Below, piece after piece: positions 1 through 7,703 of a stretch of 64,000 nt of DNA (position 1 is the stretch's first letter; every line of letters begins with the position of its first letter). Origin of the DNA: Candidatus Latescibacterota bacterium. Lineage in GTDB: Bacteria; JAAXHH01. The notes under the pieces are model-generated. The model made no database searches and was not told where the DNA came from. It was given only the letters and a program-made list of their open reading frames with translations. Where the stretch lies: positions 877,330 through 941,329 of the forward strand of contig JAJEEG010000006.1 in NCBI GenBank assembly GCA_022821085.1. The letters are read 5' to 3'. A program made the translations under genes and the position numbers.

Positions 1-1
1 C

Positions 2-316
2 ATCATCCAGCGCTTCTTCTCCCGCTTCCGCATCACGACCAACGGCGGCCAGTGCATGTCCTGCGGGAACTGCACCACCTATTGCGAAATGGGGATCGAC
101 GTGCGGGCCTATGCCGAGCGCGGCGAGAACATCGTCCGGTCTTCCTGCGTGGGATGCGGGGTCTGTTCGGCCGTGTGTCCCCGCGGCGTGCTCAAGCTCG
201 AGAACGGCAGGTCCCACGGCGATAGGTACCCGGGGTCCGACAAACCGCTGGGTGCTCTTTCGACAGCCGTCAGCAAGGGCGCCCGGGTGTACGGCGACCG
301 CGACGGATACGTCTGA
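2..316 (+). CDS. 4Fe-4S ferredoxin-type protein, 5' end cut by the window
   Basis: Only the C-terminal part is present: the frame is open from base 2 with no start codon, giving about 104 visible residues before TGA at 314-316. Two clusters of four cysteines are seen: C-x2-C-x2-C-x3-C at bases 53-85 and C-x2-C-x2-C-x3-C-P at 146-181. This pattern binds two [4Fe-4S] clusters in bacterial-ferredoxin domains. The missing N-terminal portion could be a membrane region (as in polyferredoxins of the CcoG/NapH type) or another redox domain, so no specific role is assigned. The internal ATG at 56 falls inside the first cysteine motif and is not a credible start. Confidence 0.8.
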   Translation: MIQRFFSRFRITTNGGQCMSCGNCTTYCEMGIDVRAYAERGENIVRSSCVGCGVCSAVCPRGVLKLENGRSHGDRYPGSDKPLGALSTAVSKGARVYGDRDGYV

Positions 317-345
317 GGCGGAGACACCTGGCGACCGGCCGGCAC

Positions 346-1251
346 TCACCTGACCAGGAAGATCACCACCGCGACCGTGACGATGCTGCAGACGGTGGAC
401 AGGAACACGGCGTTGGCCGCGAAATCCTCCCTGCTGCCGAATTCCATGGCGATCAGCACCGTGTTGATCGCGGTGGGATAACTGGTGGACACCACCAGGA
501 TCGGGGCGATCCTGGGATCGATGTCCAGCAGGATGACGAGTCCGTAGCCGATCAGGGGAGAAATCACCAGGCGGCATACCAGGGACGCCACGCTGGCCTG
601 CCACGCGTGCGTGATGCGGGTCCTGGCCAGCTGCATGCCCAGGGTGACCAGGGCCATGGGAACGAGCGCCTCGGCCAGGTACTCGATGGGAAGCCAGACG
701 AAGCCGGGAAGTTGCAGGCCGAAGTTCCGGATGGCGAAGGCCAGGATCAGCGCGTATACGAAGGGCATCTTGAAGGACTGCAGGAACGCCCTCCGGGCCG
801 AAATGCGGCCGACCGAGACGAAGAACAGGCCCAGGGTGAACACGAGAAAGTTCTGGACGGCCAGGACGATGGACTGCACGGCCAGGCCCAGGGCGGGAAA
901 GGCCAGTTCGCTGGCCGGAAAGCCATAGTTCCCGCTGTTGTAGTACATGACCGACAGGCTGAAGGCCTGCTTCATGTCCTTCTTGTACCGCATGATCAGG
1001 GAACCGGCCAGGCTCAGGACATAGAGCGCGACCAGCATGAGCAGGCAGAACACGCTGGTGTCCCAGACGAAATCGGCGGAGAGTTCGGACTGGGTCAGGG
1101 ATACGACGAGGGTCGCGGGCATGACCAGGTAGAGCAGGACCCGCGTCAGGGCCTGCATATCGAAATGCCATTTCTTCTGAAACAGGTAGCCAAGGGAGAT
1201 CAGGACGAAAATCGGGGCGATGATGTCGAGCAGGATGTTCAGGAATGGCAT
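346..1251 (-). CDS. AEC family transporter (auxin efflux carrier type permease)
   Basis: A 301-residue, strongly hydrophobic protein with about ten predicted membrane helices in two halves separated by a short basic loop, as usual for the AEC/BASS-like fold. The N-terminus (MPFLNILLDIIAPIFVLISL) and the glycine/asparagine-rich stretch around residues 105-115 (YYNSGNYGFP) match the discontinuous helix region of AEC permeases. Family members export or import small organic acids such as malate or auxin-like compounds across the inner membrane; the substrate here cannot be read from sequence. The ATG lies at 1249-1251 without a strong Shine-Dalgarno. It shares direction with the SDR gene upstream (55-base gap) and may be co-transcribed with it. 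Confidence 0.85.
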   Translation of the reverse strand: MPFLNILLDIIAPIFVLISLGYLFQKKWHFDMQALTRVLLYLVMPATLVVSLTQSELSADFVWDTSVFCLLMLVALYVLSLAGSLIMRYKKDMKQAFSLSVMYYNSGNYGFPASELAFPALGLAVQSIVLAVQNFLVFTLGLFFVSVGRISARRAFLQSFKMPFVYALILAFAIRNFGLQLPGFVWLPIEYLAEALVPMALVTLGMQLARTRITHAWQASVASLVCRLVISPLIGYGLVILLDIDPRIAPILVVSTSYPTAINTVLIAMEFGSREDFAANAVFLSTVCSIVTVAVVIFLVR

Positions 1252-1305
1252 CGGATCGCCGGGGTAGGGATTCGGGTGGGCTCGCGTGGGTGCGTGGTTC
1301 GGCGG

Positions 1306-2091
1306 TCAGCCGCCGAAGGGATCGAAGCGGCCGTCCGCCGCCGTCCACCCGCCGTCGACGAACATGACGGAGCCGGTGGTGTAGGAACTGGCGTCCGAGG
1401 CCAGGTAGAGGACGGCCCCCGCGATTTCTTCCGGCCTGGCCCATCGCCGGAGCATCGTCTTGTCGGCGTACGCGCCGTACCATTCCGGTTGTTGCTTGAT
1501 CTGGGCGGTCAGCGGCGTGTCCACCACGCCCGGTGCTATGGCGTTGGCCCGCACGCCCCGGTCGGCCAGTTCGGCCGCCAGCGCGCGGATCATGAGCACT
1601 ACGCCGGACTTCGTCGCGGCGTAAACGCCCTGGCCGGGCTCTACGACCTGTGACCTGATACTCGAGAGAACGATGACGCTGCCTCCGCCGTTTTCGGACA
1701 TGGACCGGGCGACTTCGCGCACCAGGCGGAAGGTGCCTTTCAGGTTGAGATCGACGACCCGGTCGTACTCTTCATCGGTGTACTCGAGGAGCGGTTTGCG
1801 TATGTTGACGCCGGGTGTGCTGACGAGGACGTCCGGGGGAGGAATCTGGTCGAGCACGCGCTGTATATGACCCGTATCACGCATGTCCAGCGCTACCGCA
1901 TCGGCTGAGCCGCCGTCCTTGCGAATCTCCTCCAGGACGGATTCCGCCGCCTCCTGCCGTACATCCGCGCACACCACGTGGGCGCCGAACTGGGCCAGGC
2001 ACCGGGCCGAACACCGGCCGATGCCGCTTCCTCCGCCGACGACCAGCGCGTTTCGGCCGGTCAAATCGAAGAGGCTTCTGTAGTCAGTCAT
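1306..2091 (-). CDS. SDR family NAD(P)-dependent oxidoreductase
   Basis: A 261-residue classical short-chain dehydrogenase/reductase. Near residue 20 it has the cofactor motif G-G-G-S-G-I-G. In the middle are the NNAG-like segment (STPGVN, partly degenerate), the serine of VLSSIRS and the catalytic Y-x3-K of VYAATKSG. Near the C-terminus are the APG and DGG motifs. Such enzymes oxidise or reduce alcohols, sugars or 3-oxoacyl compounds in the cytoplasm; the substrate is not evident. The frame stays open for about 330 codons upstream, but that part is antisense to the lipid-kinase gene. The ATG at 2089-2091 gives the normal family length and N-terminus, so it is chosen. Confidence 0.9.
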   Translation of the reverse strand: MTDYRSLFDLTGRNALVVGGGSGIGRCSARCLAQFGAHVVCADVRQEAAESVLEEIRKDGGSADAVALDMRDTGHIQRVLDQIPPPDVLVSTPGVNIRKPLLEYTDEEYDRVVDLNLKGTFRLVREVARSMSENGGGSVIVLSSIRSQVVEPGQGVYAATKSGVVLMIRALAAELADRGVRANAIAPGVVDTPLTAQIKQQPEWYGAYADKTMLRRWARPEEIAGAVLYLASDASSYTTGSVMFVDGGWTAADGRFDPFGG

Positions 2092-2167
2092 ACCGTGGTC
2101 CGGAAGATCGACGCTTACGTCCTTGTGCGGTAAACGTCCTTGCGTGCGTGAGATCCAGGTGGCTGTA

Positions 2168-2196
2168 TTGGCTTTATCCGGCCAGCCCACTATCTT
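2168..2196 (+). promoter_or_regulatory. candidate promoter for the lipid kinase gene
   Basis: TTGGCT (2168-2173), 17 bases, TATCTT (2191-2196) on the plus strand, about 150 bases before the lipid-kinase start at 2344. TATCTT recurs as a likely -10 box elsewhere in the window (44038, 37086). The box is shared, on the opposite strand, with the SDR promoter. Confidence 0.4.
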
Positions 2197-2220
2197 AGGA
2201 CGAGGGCTGGCCCCTGTCAA
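2192..2220 (-). promoter_or_regulatory. sigma70-like promoter for the SDR gene
   Basis: Reading the minus strand, TTGACA (2220-2215), a 17-base spacer and TAAGAT (2197-2192) form a near-consensus promoter. It lies about 100 bases upstream of the SDR start at 2091. Its -10 box overlaps the -10 of an opposing plus-strand promoter. Confidence 0.5.
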
Positions 2221-2235
2221 GATGTTCGGCCCGGG

Positions 2236-2277
2236 GACCGGACGGGCGAACCCGGAGACCGGACCGGCGAATCCGGG
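2236..2277. repeat. 2 x 21-bp imperfect tandem repeat
   Basis: Units at 2236-2256 and 2257-2277 both begin GACCGGAC and continue with a near-identical GGCGAA core. The repeat lies in the SDR/lipid-kinase intergenic region, downstream of the predicted plus-strand promoter, so it would be in the kinase leader RNA. Confidence 0.7.
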
Positions 2278-2343
2278 ACCGGGGATGTGTTGCGTCGTGC
2301 GCGGGGTCGGTGTTGTGGACTTCGCCAGGAGAAAGTAATGTAA

Positions 2344-3234
2344 ATGACCGGTAAAACGCTCATCGTCGCGAATCCGACATCGGGCAGCGGACGCGGCATG
2401 AGATACGCGGAGCGGGTGCGGGACCTGTTGACCGCGGACCATACGGATGTCGAGATCCGCCCTACCTCGGCCCGGGGCGAGGCGGAGGCATTCGCGGCGG
2501 AAGCGGTGCGCGCGGGTTATGCCTGCGTGGCCGCCTGCGGGGGCGACGGAACCGTCCACGAGGTGGTGAACGCGCTGGCCGGATCGGACGTCGCCCTCGG
2601 CATCCTGCCCTGCGGACGCGGCAACGATTTCGCCCGGGCGATGGGGATACCTTCCGCGCCCGATAAGGCTGCATCCGTCCTGCTGCAAGGCCATGTCCGT
2701 CCCTTCGACCTGGGCAAGGTGAACGACCGGTACTTCGCGACGGTGGTGACGCTGGGTTTCGATTCGGAGGTGGCCAGGCTGGTGTACGAAGGGAAGGTCC
2801 CGTTCAAGGGCACGGCGGCCTATCTGTGGGGCCTGGCGCGCATGCTGCGCGTCTACCGCGGCGTAGCGCTGCGCATGACCGGAGACTTCGGCACCATCGA
2901 CCAGACCGTCCTGCTCGCGGCCACCGGGAATACCAGCACGTACGGCGGCGGGATCAGGATCGCGCCGAACGCCAGCCCGGTGGACGGGGCTCTTGACATC
3001 TGCCTCGTGCGCATGATGAGCGCGAGCCGTATCCTGCGCGTGTTTCCCCGGGTCTACTGGGGCGGTCACCTGACCCACCCGGACATCTTCTCCTACAGGA
3101 CGGGCAGCCTCAGCATGGAAACGGAGCGGCCGGTCGTGCTGTTCGCCGACGGCGAGCCAGTGGGCGAGACCCCGGCGGAGATCACTGCAGTGCCCGGCGC
3201 GTTGAGGGTCGCCTGCCCGGTCTCCCCGGTCTGA
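2344..3234 (+). CDS. diacylglycerol/lipid kinase family protein (YegS/DagK type)
   Basis: A 296-residue protein of the DAGK catalytic family. It has an N-terminal ANPTSGSG phosphate-binding segment, the signature G-G-D-G-T-V at about residue 62, and L-P-x-G-x-x-N-D-F-A at about residue 90. Its C-terminal beta domain ends in the conserved F-A-D-G-E-P. It transfers ATP phosphate to a lipid alcohol such as diacylglycerol or a sphingoid-like base at the cytoplasmic membrane face. An AGGAG at 2327-2331 is better spaced to an ATG-TAA start-stop pair at 2338-2343, which directly precedes this ATG; that arrangement may limit translation. The length is normal for the family. Confidence 0.9.
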   Translation: MTGKTLIVANPTSGSGRGMRYAERVRDLLTADHTDVEIRPTSARGEAEAFAAEAVRAGYACVAACGGDGTVHEVVNALAGSDVALGILPCGRGNDFARAMGIPSAPDKAASVLLQGHVRPFDLGKVNDRYFATVVTLGFDSEVARLVYEGKVPFKGTAAYLWGLARMLRVYRGVALRMTGDFGTIDQTVLLAATGNTSTYGGGIRIAPNASPVDGALDICLVRMMSASRILRVFPRVYWGGHLTHPDIFSYRTGSLSMETERPVVLFADGEPVGETPAEITAVPGALRVACPVSPV

Positions 3235-3256
3235 ACAGCATACGGCATCCGCTCTG

Positions 3257-4900
3257 CTACTCCCTGCTTTTGTATAGCCTGGAATACATCAGGGCGCCTA
3301 CGATACCGTCGTAATCCCTGGAGTAACCCTTGAGGCTGGACTTGCGGAGTTGCAGGGTCAGGGGATGGAAGACGAAGGCGGCGGCGTAGTCCCCGACGAG
3401 AATCTCCTCCGCCTGCCTGTAAAGATCCGTTCGCATGGCCGGGTTCAGTTCGGCCCCGGCTCTTTCCACCAGCGCGTCGAATTCAGGCTGTGCCCAGTCG
3501 TGCCGTCCCGCGCCTTTGGGCTGGGAGTGCCACGTCATGTCGAGCATGTTGCGCGGATCCATGTAATCGGCGACGAACCGCAGAAAGCCGAAGTCCATTT
3601 CCCAGTTGTACAGCTTGCTCATGTAGGCGGTTCGGTCGAGCGTACGAACGGTGACGTTGACCCCCAGGTGTTCCATCAGCATGCTTTGAATGGCCTCGCC
3701 GGCCATCTTCATGGAAGGCGTCGGCGCACGCAACCACATTTCCTGTCTCGGAAACCCCCGGCCGTTCGGATAGCCGGCCTCCCGCATCAGCGCTTTAGCG
3801 CGGACCGGATCGAAATCCTGGTAGGGTTTCATCGCGTCACCATTGTATTCCTTGAAGTCGGGCGGCATCATGGAATAGGCCGGTGCCGCGGCGCCCCTGA
3901 GGACGACCCTGCAGATCGCGTCCCGGTCCAGCGCCCGGGCGAAGGCCTCTCTCACGCGGATGTCGTTGAAGGGCGGTTCCGCCACCTTGAAGAACAGGTA
4001 CCAGGTCGTTCTTCCCGGCGTTTTCACGAGTTCCCGGCTGAGTACGGGATGCCGTTCTATCCGGTCCATGTCGTTGATGTCGACCGTCTCCACGTCCACC
4101 TCGTCGTTCTCATAGGCCAGGACGGTCTGCGCCGCCGCGTAGCGGAATGGATGGATGACCCTTTCCAGCAGGGGCTTGTGGGGTCCGTTGTACATGGGAT
4201 CGGGGACGAAGGTCATGTGGCTGCCGGTTGCCCATTCGGACATCCTGAAACCGGAGTTCGACACGATGTTGCCGACCTCGGTCCATTTCCGTCCGTGTTT
4301 TTCCACGGCCCAGCGCGGCGTGGGGTAGGCCAGCCCGAAGGATACCACGTGGGGAAAGTGGGGCGCGCCGCGTTCCATATCCACCTGGAGCGTGAGATCG
4401 TCCACGGCGCGGACCCCGAGCCGGGTCAGGTCGGTGATCTCCCCGAGGCTGATGGCCTTCGCGTTCCGGATATCGTAGTAGAAGAAGGCGTAGGGATTGG
4501 CGTTGGCCGGATCGAGCATCCGTCTGAATGCAAAGACGAAGTCGTGGGCCGTTACGGGCCGTCCGTCGCTCCACCGGGCGCCGGGCCGGAGGTGGAACGT
4601 CCATTCCATGGCGTCGTCGGAGACGTCATAGTGGGTGGCGGCGCCGGGTATGGGCTGCCAGAGCTCGTCCCGGATGAGCAGGGTTTCGAAGGGCAGGAGC
4701 GTGGATTCCCCGTCGTACAGGTTGATCTGGATGTCGAGGCTGCGCGGTTCCGGGCTCATCACCCGGAAAACCTGCCGGTCGGGGGGCGCCGCGTCGGCCG
4801 GAAGCGCGACGCCGACGGAGTTCCTGTACTGGGCATGGGATAAGCCGGCCGGCGGCAGGACGGCAGCGGCCAGCAGCAGGACGGAAAGTACCTTGTGCAT
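3257..4900 (-). CDS. peptide/oligopeptide ABC transporter substrate-binding protein (SBP family 5, OppA-like)
   Basis: A 547-residue periplasmic binding protein with an N-terminal signal peptide (residues 1-23, MHKVLSVLLLAAAVLPPAGL). Family signatures follow: EPRSLDIQ, the RPGARWSDGRPVTAHDFVFAF block at about residue 105, and REAFARALDR-type motifs near residue 330. No lipobox cysteine is obvious after the hydrophobic segment, so it is probably soluble. OppA-type proteins deliver peptides or other solutes to an inner-membrane ABC importer, but no permease or ATPase gene lies nearby, so it is an orphan binding protein here. The ATG at 4898-4900 was chosen because it places the signal peptide at the very N-terminus. 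Confidence 0.88.
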   Translation of the reverse strand: MHKVLSVLLLAAAVLPPAGLSHAQYRNSVGVALPADAAPPDRQVFRVMSPEPRSLDIQINLYDGESTLLPFETLLIRDELWQPIPGAATHYDVSDDAMEWTFHLRPGARWSDGRPVTAHDFVFAFRRMLDPANANPYAFFYYDIRNAKAISLGEITDLTRLGVRAVDDLTLQVDMERGAPHFPHVVSFGLAYPTPRWAVEKHGRKWTEVGNIVSNSGFRMSEWATGSHMTFVPDPMYNGPHKPLLERVIHPFRYAAAQTVLAYENDEVDVETVDINDMDRIERHPVLSRELVKTPGRTTWYLFFKVAEPPFNDIRVREAFARALDRDAICRVVLRGAAAPAYSMMPPDFKEYNGDAMKPYQDFDPVRAKALMREAGYPNGRGFPRQEMWLRAPTPSMKMAGEAIQSMLMEHLGVNVTVRTLDRTAYMSKLYNWEMDFGFLRFVADYMDPRNMLDMTWHSQPKGAGRHDWAQPEFDALVERAGAELNPAMRTDLYRQAEEILVGDYAAAFVFHPLTLQLRKSSLKGYSRDYDGIVGALMYSRLYKSRE

Positions 4901-5009
4901 GGAGGTTCCGGGGTAAGGTGGATCTGAATCGTCTGTACCGCAGGCGAGTGGTCAATATAGACCCGCCGTCGAAGGCAGGTCAAGTGAATGTCCATTGTCC
5001 TGTATTTGC

Positions 5010-5038
5010 TTGACATCCGCCATCCCTTCGCCTACTTG
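5010..5038 (+). promoter_or_regulatory. weak candidate promoter for the AI-2E transporter gene
   Basis: A perfect TTGACA at 5010-5015 is followed after 17 bases by TACTTG (5033-5038), a poor -10 match. It is 44 bases upstream of the transporter start. The -35 is good and the -10 is doubtful. Confidence 0.3.
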
Positions 5039-5081
5039 ATTACACGGCATTTCCGTCAAGATCAGCGTTCTGTCCCGGGCC

Positions 5082-6191
5082 ATGCTCATGCTGTCCGAAA
5101 GTCCTTTTACCTTCGACCGCGTAGTCCGCATCGCCATCGCCGTGGGCGTGATCTGGCTGTTGATCACCCTGATCGCCTATCTGAGCGACGTGCTCATACC
5201 CTTTGCCGTCGCACTGCTGCTCGCCTACCTGATCAATCCCCTGACTTCCTGGCTGCAACGGAAACTCCCCTTCAAGCAACGAATCATCTCCGTACTGCTG
5301 AGCCTGACGATCATCCTCGCCGCCATGATCCTATTCCTTACGATCCTGGTCCCCATGGTCGCGTCCGAAGTCACGCAGATGCAGCGGCTGCTCTCCAGGC
5401 TGGTGGACGCGGACCAGTGGCAGGCCAGACTGCAGGACTATGTTCCCGAGGAAATCAGGATGTACATCGCGGACCTGGTCCGGTTCGAAGAACTGGTCCA
5501 GCTGCTGAACTTCGAAAACATCCGGCTGTTCTTCCAACAGGTCCTGCCCGGAATCTGGGGCGTGTTCTCAGGTACGATCAGCTTCGTCATCGGTCTCGCG
5601 GTCGTCATCGTCATCCTGCTCTACCTGGTATTCATCCTGCTGGACTTCGACGAGATCTCCGAAGGCTGGAAGGACCTGATCCCCGACCAGTACCGGAAGG
5701 TCGTGCTCGACGTCGTATCCGATTTTACGAGGGCCATGCGGGTGTATTTCCGCGCCCAGGCTCTCATCGCCTTCATCGTCGGACTCCTCTTCGCGCTGGG
5801 CTTCTGGCTGATCGGCCTGCCCATGGGGATCCTGCTGGGCCTTTTTATCGGGCTGCTCAACATGGTGCCCTACCTGCAGGTCGTGGGCCTCATTCCGGCG
5901 GTGCTATTCGCGATTGCCGGGGCCCTGGGCGGTGGAGAGAGCATATGGGTCATGCTCGTCCTCGTCCTGGCCGTGTTCGCCGTCGTACAGGTCATCCAGG
6001 ACGCCATCCTGGTCCCCAGGATCATGGGCAGCGTGACCGGGTTCAACCCGGCGGTGATCCTCCTTTCCCTGTCCATATGGGGAAAACTGCTGGGTATCCT
6101 GGGACTGCTGATCGCGCTGCCGGTGACGTTCCTGGCCCACTCGTACTACAAGCGGTTCCTGAAGGGTTCTCAACCGGTGGAGGAGCAGTAA
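5082..6191 (+). CDS. AI-2E family transporter (YdiK/PerM-like membrane protein)
   Basis: A 369-residue integral membrane protein. It has paired helices at the N-terminus (IAVGVIWLLITLIAYL; DVLIPFAVALLLAYLINPL), a soluble central segment (about 115-165), and four to five C-terminal helices including the hallmark GLFIGLLNMVPYLQVVG region. The family includes the putative autoinducer-2 exporter and sodium/proton antiporters, so the substrate is uncertain. Two close in-frame ATGs (5082 and 5088) make the first residues ambiguous. The stop codon is immediately followed by the dCMP deaminase ATG, which suggests translational coupling. Confidence 0.88.
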   Translation: MLMLSESPFTFDRVVRIAIAVGVIWLLITLIAYLSDVLIPFAVALLLAYLINPLTSWLQRKLPFKQRIISVLLSLTIILAAMILFLTILVPMVASEVTQMQRLLSRLVDADQWQARLQDYVPEEIRMYIADLVRFEELVQLLNFENIRLFFQQVLPGIWGVFSGTISFVIGLAVVIVILLYLVFILLDFDEISEGWKDLIPDQYRKVVLDVVSDFTRAMRVYFRAQALIAFIVGLLFALGFWLIGLPMGILLGLFIGLLNMVPYLQVVGLIPAVLFAIAGALGGGESIWVMLVLVLAVFAVVQVIQDAILVPRIMGSVTGFNPAVILLSLSIWGKLLGILGLLIALPVTFLAHSYYKRFLKGSQPVEEQ

Positions 6192-6689
6192 ATGGAAAGG
6201 ATTTCCTGGGACGAGTATTTCCTACGCATCGCCTTTGCCGTTTCGGCGCGATCGAACTGCATTCGCCGGCACATCGGCGCCGTGATCGTGAATGACAAGA
6301 TCATCACCAGCACGGGCTACAACGGCACCCCGATGGGCATTCCCAACTGCTCCGAAGGAGGATGCAAACGGTGCAACTCGGACGGACCGTCCGGGGCGAA
6401 TCTCGACGAATGCGTCTGCATACACGCCGAGGAGAACGCCATCGTCTTCGCCGCGCGCCACGGGTCGTCGACGAGCGGCGCCACGCTCTACACGACCAAC
6501 AAGCCCTGCCTGGGCTGTTTGAAAAAGTCCATCCAGGCGGGGATTCGCCGGGTGGTTTATGCAGAGGAGTACGCCTACACGAAGTCCGTCGAAGAGGTGT
6601 ATAACTGGCTGGTGGAAGAATCCGGCATCGAGATGGTCGAATTGAAACTGGACGCGAGTCCGGAATCCGTCGCGCATCCGGTCAGATAA
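6192..6689 (+). CDS. deoxycytidylate (dCMP) deaminase family protein
   Basis: A 165-residue zinc enzyme of the cytidine/deoxycytidylate deaminase family. The zinc and catalytic motif H-A-E-E-N is at residues 78-82, and the P-C-L-G-C zinc ligands are at about 105-109. It also has extra N-terminal cysteines (C53, C58, C61), seen in ComEB/dCMP deaminases. It deaminates dCMP to dUMP, feeding thymidylate synthesis in the cytoplasm. The start ATG abuts the stop of the AI-2E gene, so the two are very likely one operon. Cytosine/guanine deaminase alternatives are less likely given the SxxNGTPxGxxNC substrate-site segment. Confidence 0.87.
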   Translation: MERISWDEYFLRIAFAVSARSNCIRRHIGAVIVNDKIITSTGYNGTPMGIPNCSEGGCKRCNSDGPSGANLDECVCIHAEENAIVFAARHGSSTSGATLYTTNKPCLGCLKKSIQAGIRRVVYAEEYAYTKSVEEVYNWLVEESGIEMVELKLDASPESVAHPVR

Positions 6690-6791
6690 CCGCATGAGCC
6701 GAGGGAGATTCTGCTTGACGCGCAGCCGGCCAGTCCGGAAATTACGCGGCGAATCAATAAGGACCATAGTACGTGCGAACCGGGTGACGTT

Positions 6792-7529
6792 TTGCATACC
6801 AGTGAACGCATAACGCAGTCGGACTTCGTCTATCGCCGGCGGCAGGATTCGAAGTCAGAAGTCCTTTCGTTTTCCGAAGCGTATCCCGATTACCATCCGC
6901 AGGACCGCGTGGGACTGGTCTCACCCCGGTTGGAAGACGGCGTTTTTGGATTGGCCGGCGCCGTCCTCGGCCTGGCGACCGGGTTCTACGACTGCCTCCG
7001 CTCAAATGGGGGCGAGTTCTTCAATTATCCCCAGCACCACGTGCTCATCGGGGGACGGGATGTGCGCGTGCTCACGCGGAACGGTGACCGGGACCTTTCC
7101 GTCGCGGAGATGGGAAGTGCCTGGGGATGGCTCGACGTCTGGCCGGAGACCAACTGGCATCTCTGCCCGGCGACTCCGGCAGGCATGCTCGAGGCGGCGT
7201 TCCGCCTCCAGGTCAACCGGCTGTTCTGGCCGGCTTCATTCATGCCAGGTACCGTGGATAAACCGCTTTCGCATTACGCGTATAAACTGTTGAGCGGAAG
7301 GCTGAAATCCGTCTGGTATTACGACTGCGAGGATGGGCATCTGGATGTCCGGGCATCGGGACCCGCCGCGGACGTCATACGGGAGAGCCTGGAACGTCTG
7401 CCCCATGGAAGCCGGGAGACGAATCGCGATTCGAACGCGGCCGGCCAGCCGTGGTTCGAGAACCGGTTTAAACCCGTGGAACCTGAAGCGTTTCTTGAAG
7501 ATATGTCGGTTTGCTTCAGGGATGAATGA
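6792..7529 (+). CDS. hypothetical protein, 245 aa
   Basis: This is a continuous frame starting with TTG at 6792 (a weak GGGTGA lies just upstream). I do not recognise the family. The protein is soluble-looking and rich in aromatic residues, with no signal peptide or membrane helix. A conspicuous stretch at about residues 110-165 contains GWLDVWPETNWHLCPATPAG and then a tryptophan/proline-rich segment, and an acidic C-terminus ends CFRDE. Coding is supported by its length, the gene-sized gap it fills between dCMP deaminase and the dioxygenase, and the absence of a better frame on either strand. The exact start is uncertain. Confidence 0.55.
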   Translation: MHTSERITQSDFVYRRRQDSKSEVLSFSEAYPDYHPQDRVGLVSPRLEDGVFGLAGAVLGLATGFYDCLRSNGGEFFNYPQHHVLIGGRDVRVLTRNGDRDLSVAEMGSAWGWLDVWPETNWHLCPATPAGMLEAAFRLQVNRLFWPASFMPGTVDKPLSHYAYKLLSGRLKSVWYYDCEDGHLDVRASGPAADVIRESLERLPHGSRETNRDSNAAGQPWFENRFKPVEPEAFLEDMSVCFRDE

Positions 7530-7628
7530 AAGGTGAAATCAGGACGCTATCGCGTTCCAATCGAACCGCATAGGCTGGGCATGACGACCGTCGTGGCCGG
7601 CCGCCATACCAAGAGAATCCATGATATA

Positions 7629-7692
7629 AGCCATGCTTGACAGTAGCCATGCTTGACAGTAGCCTTGCTTAATAGAAGTCTTGCCAAAAAGG
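7629..7692. repeat. 16-bp degenerate tandem repeat, about four units
   Basis: Units begin at 7629, 7645, 7661 and 7677. The first two are identical (AGCCATGCTTGACAGT) and the next two drift (AGCCTTGCTTAATAGA, then AGTCTTGCC and on). The array lies directly upstream of the dioxygenase-HEAT gene. Each intact unit carries a TTGACA hexamer, but no -10 box sits at 17 bases from either. Confidence 0.8.
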
Positions 7693-7703
7693 AGCGGTGA
7701 CTC

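Noticed and set aside
2092-3078. A long N-terminal extension of the SDR frame
   Set aside because: It runs antisense through the lipid-kinase gene and across the divergent promoters. The ATG at 2091 gives a standard SDR.
7629-7692. Possible CRISPR array
   Set aside because: The 16-bp units are directly adjacent with no spacers; this is a simple tandem repeat. No cas genes or spaced repeats were seen anywhere.
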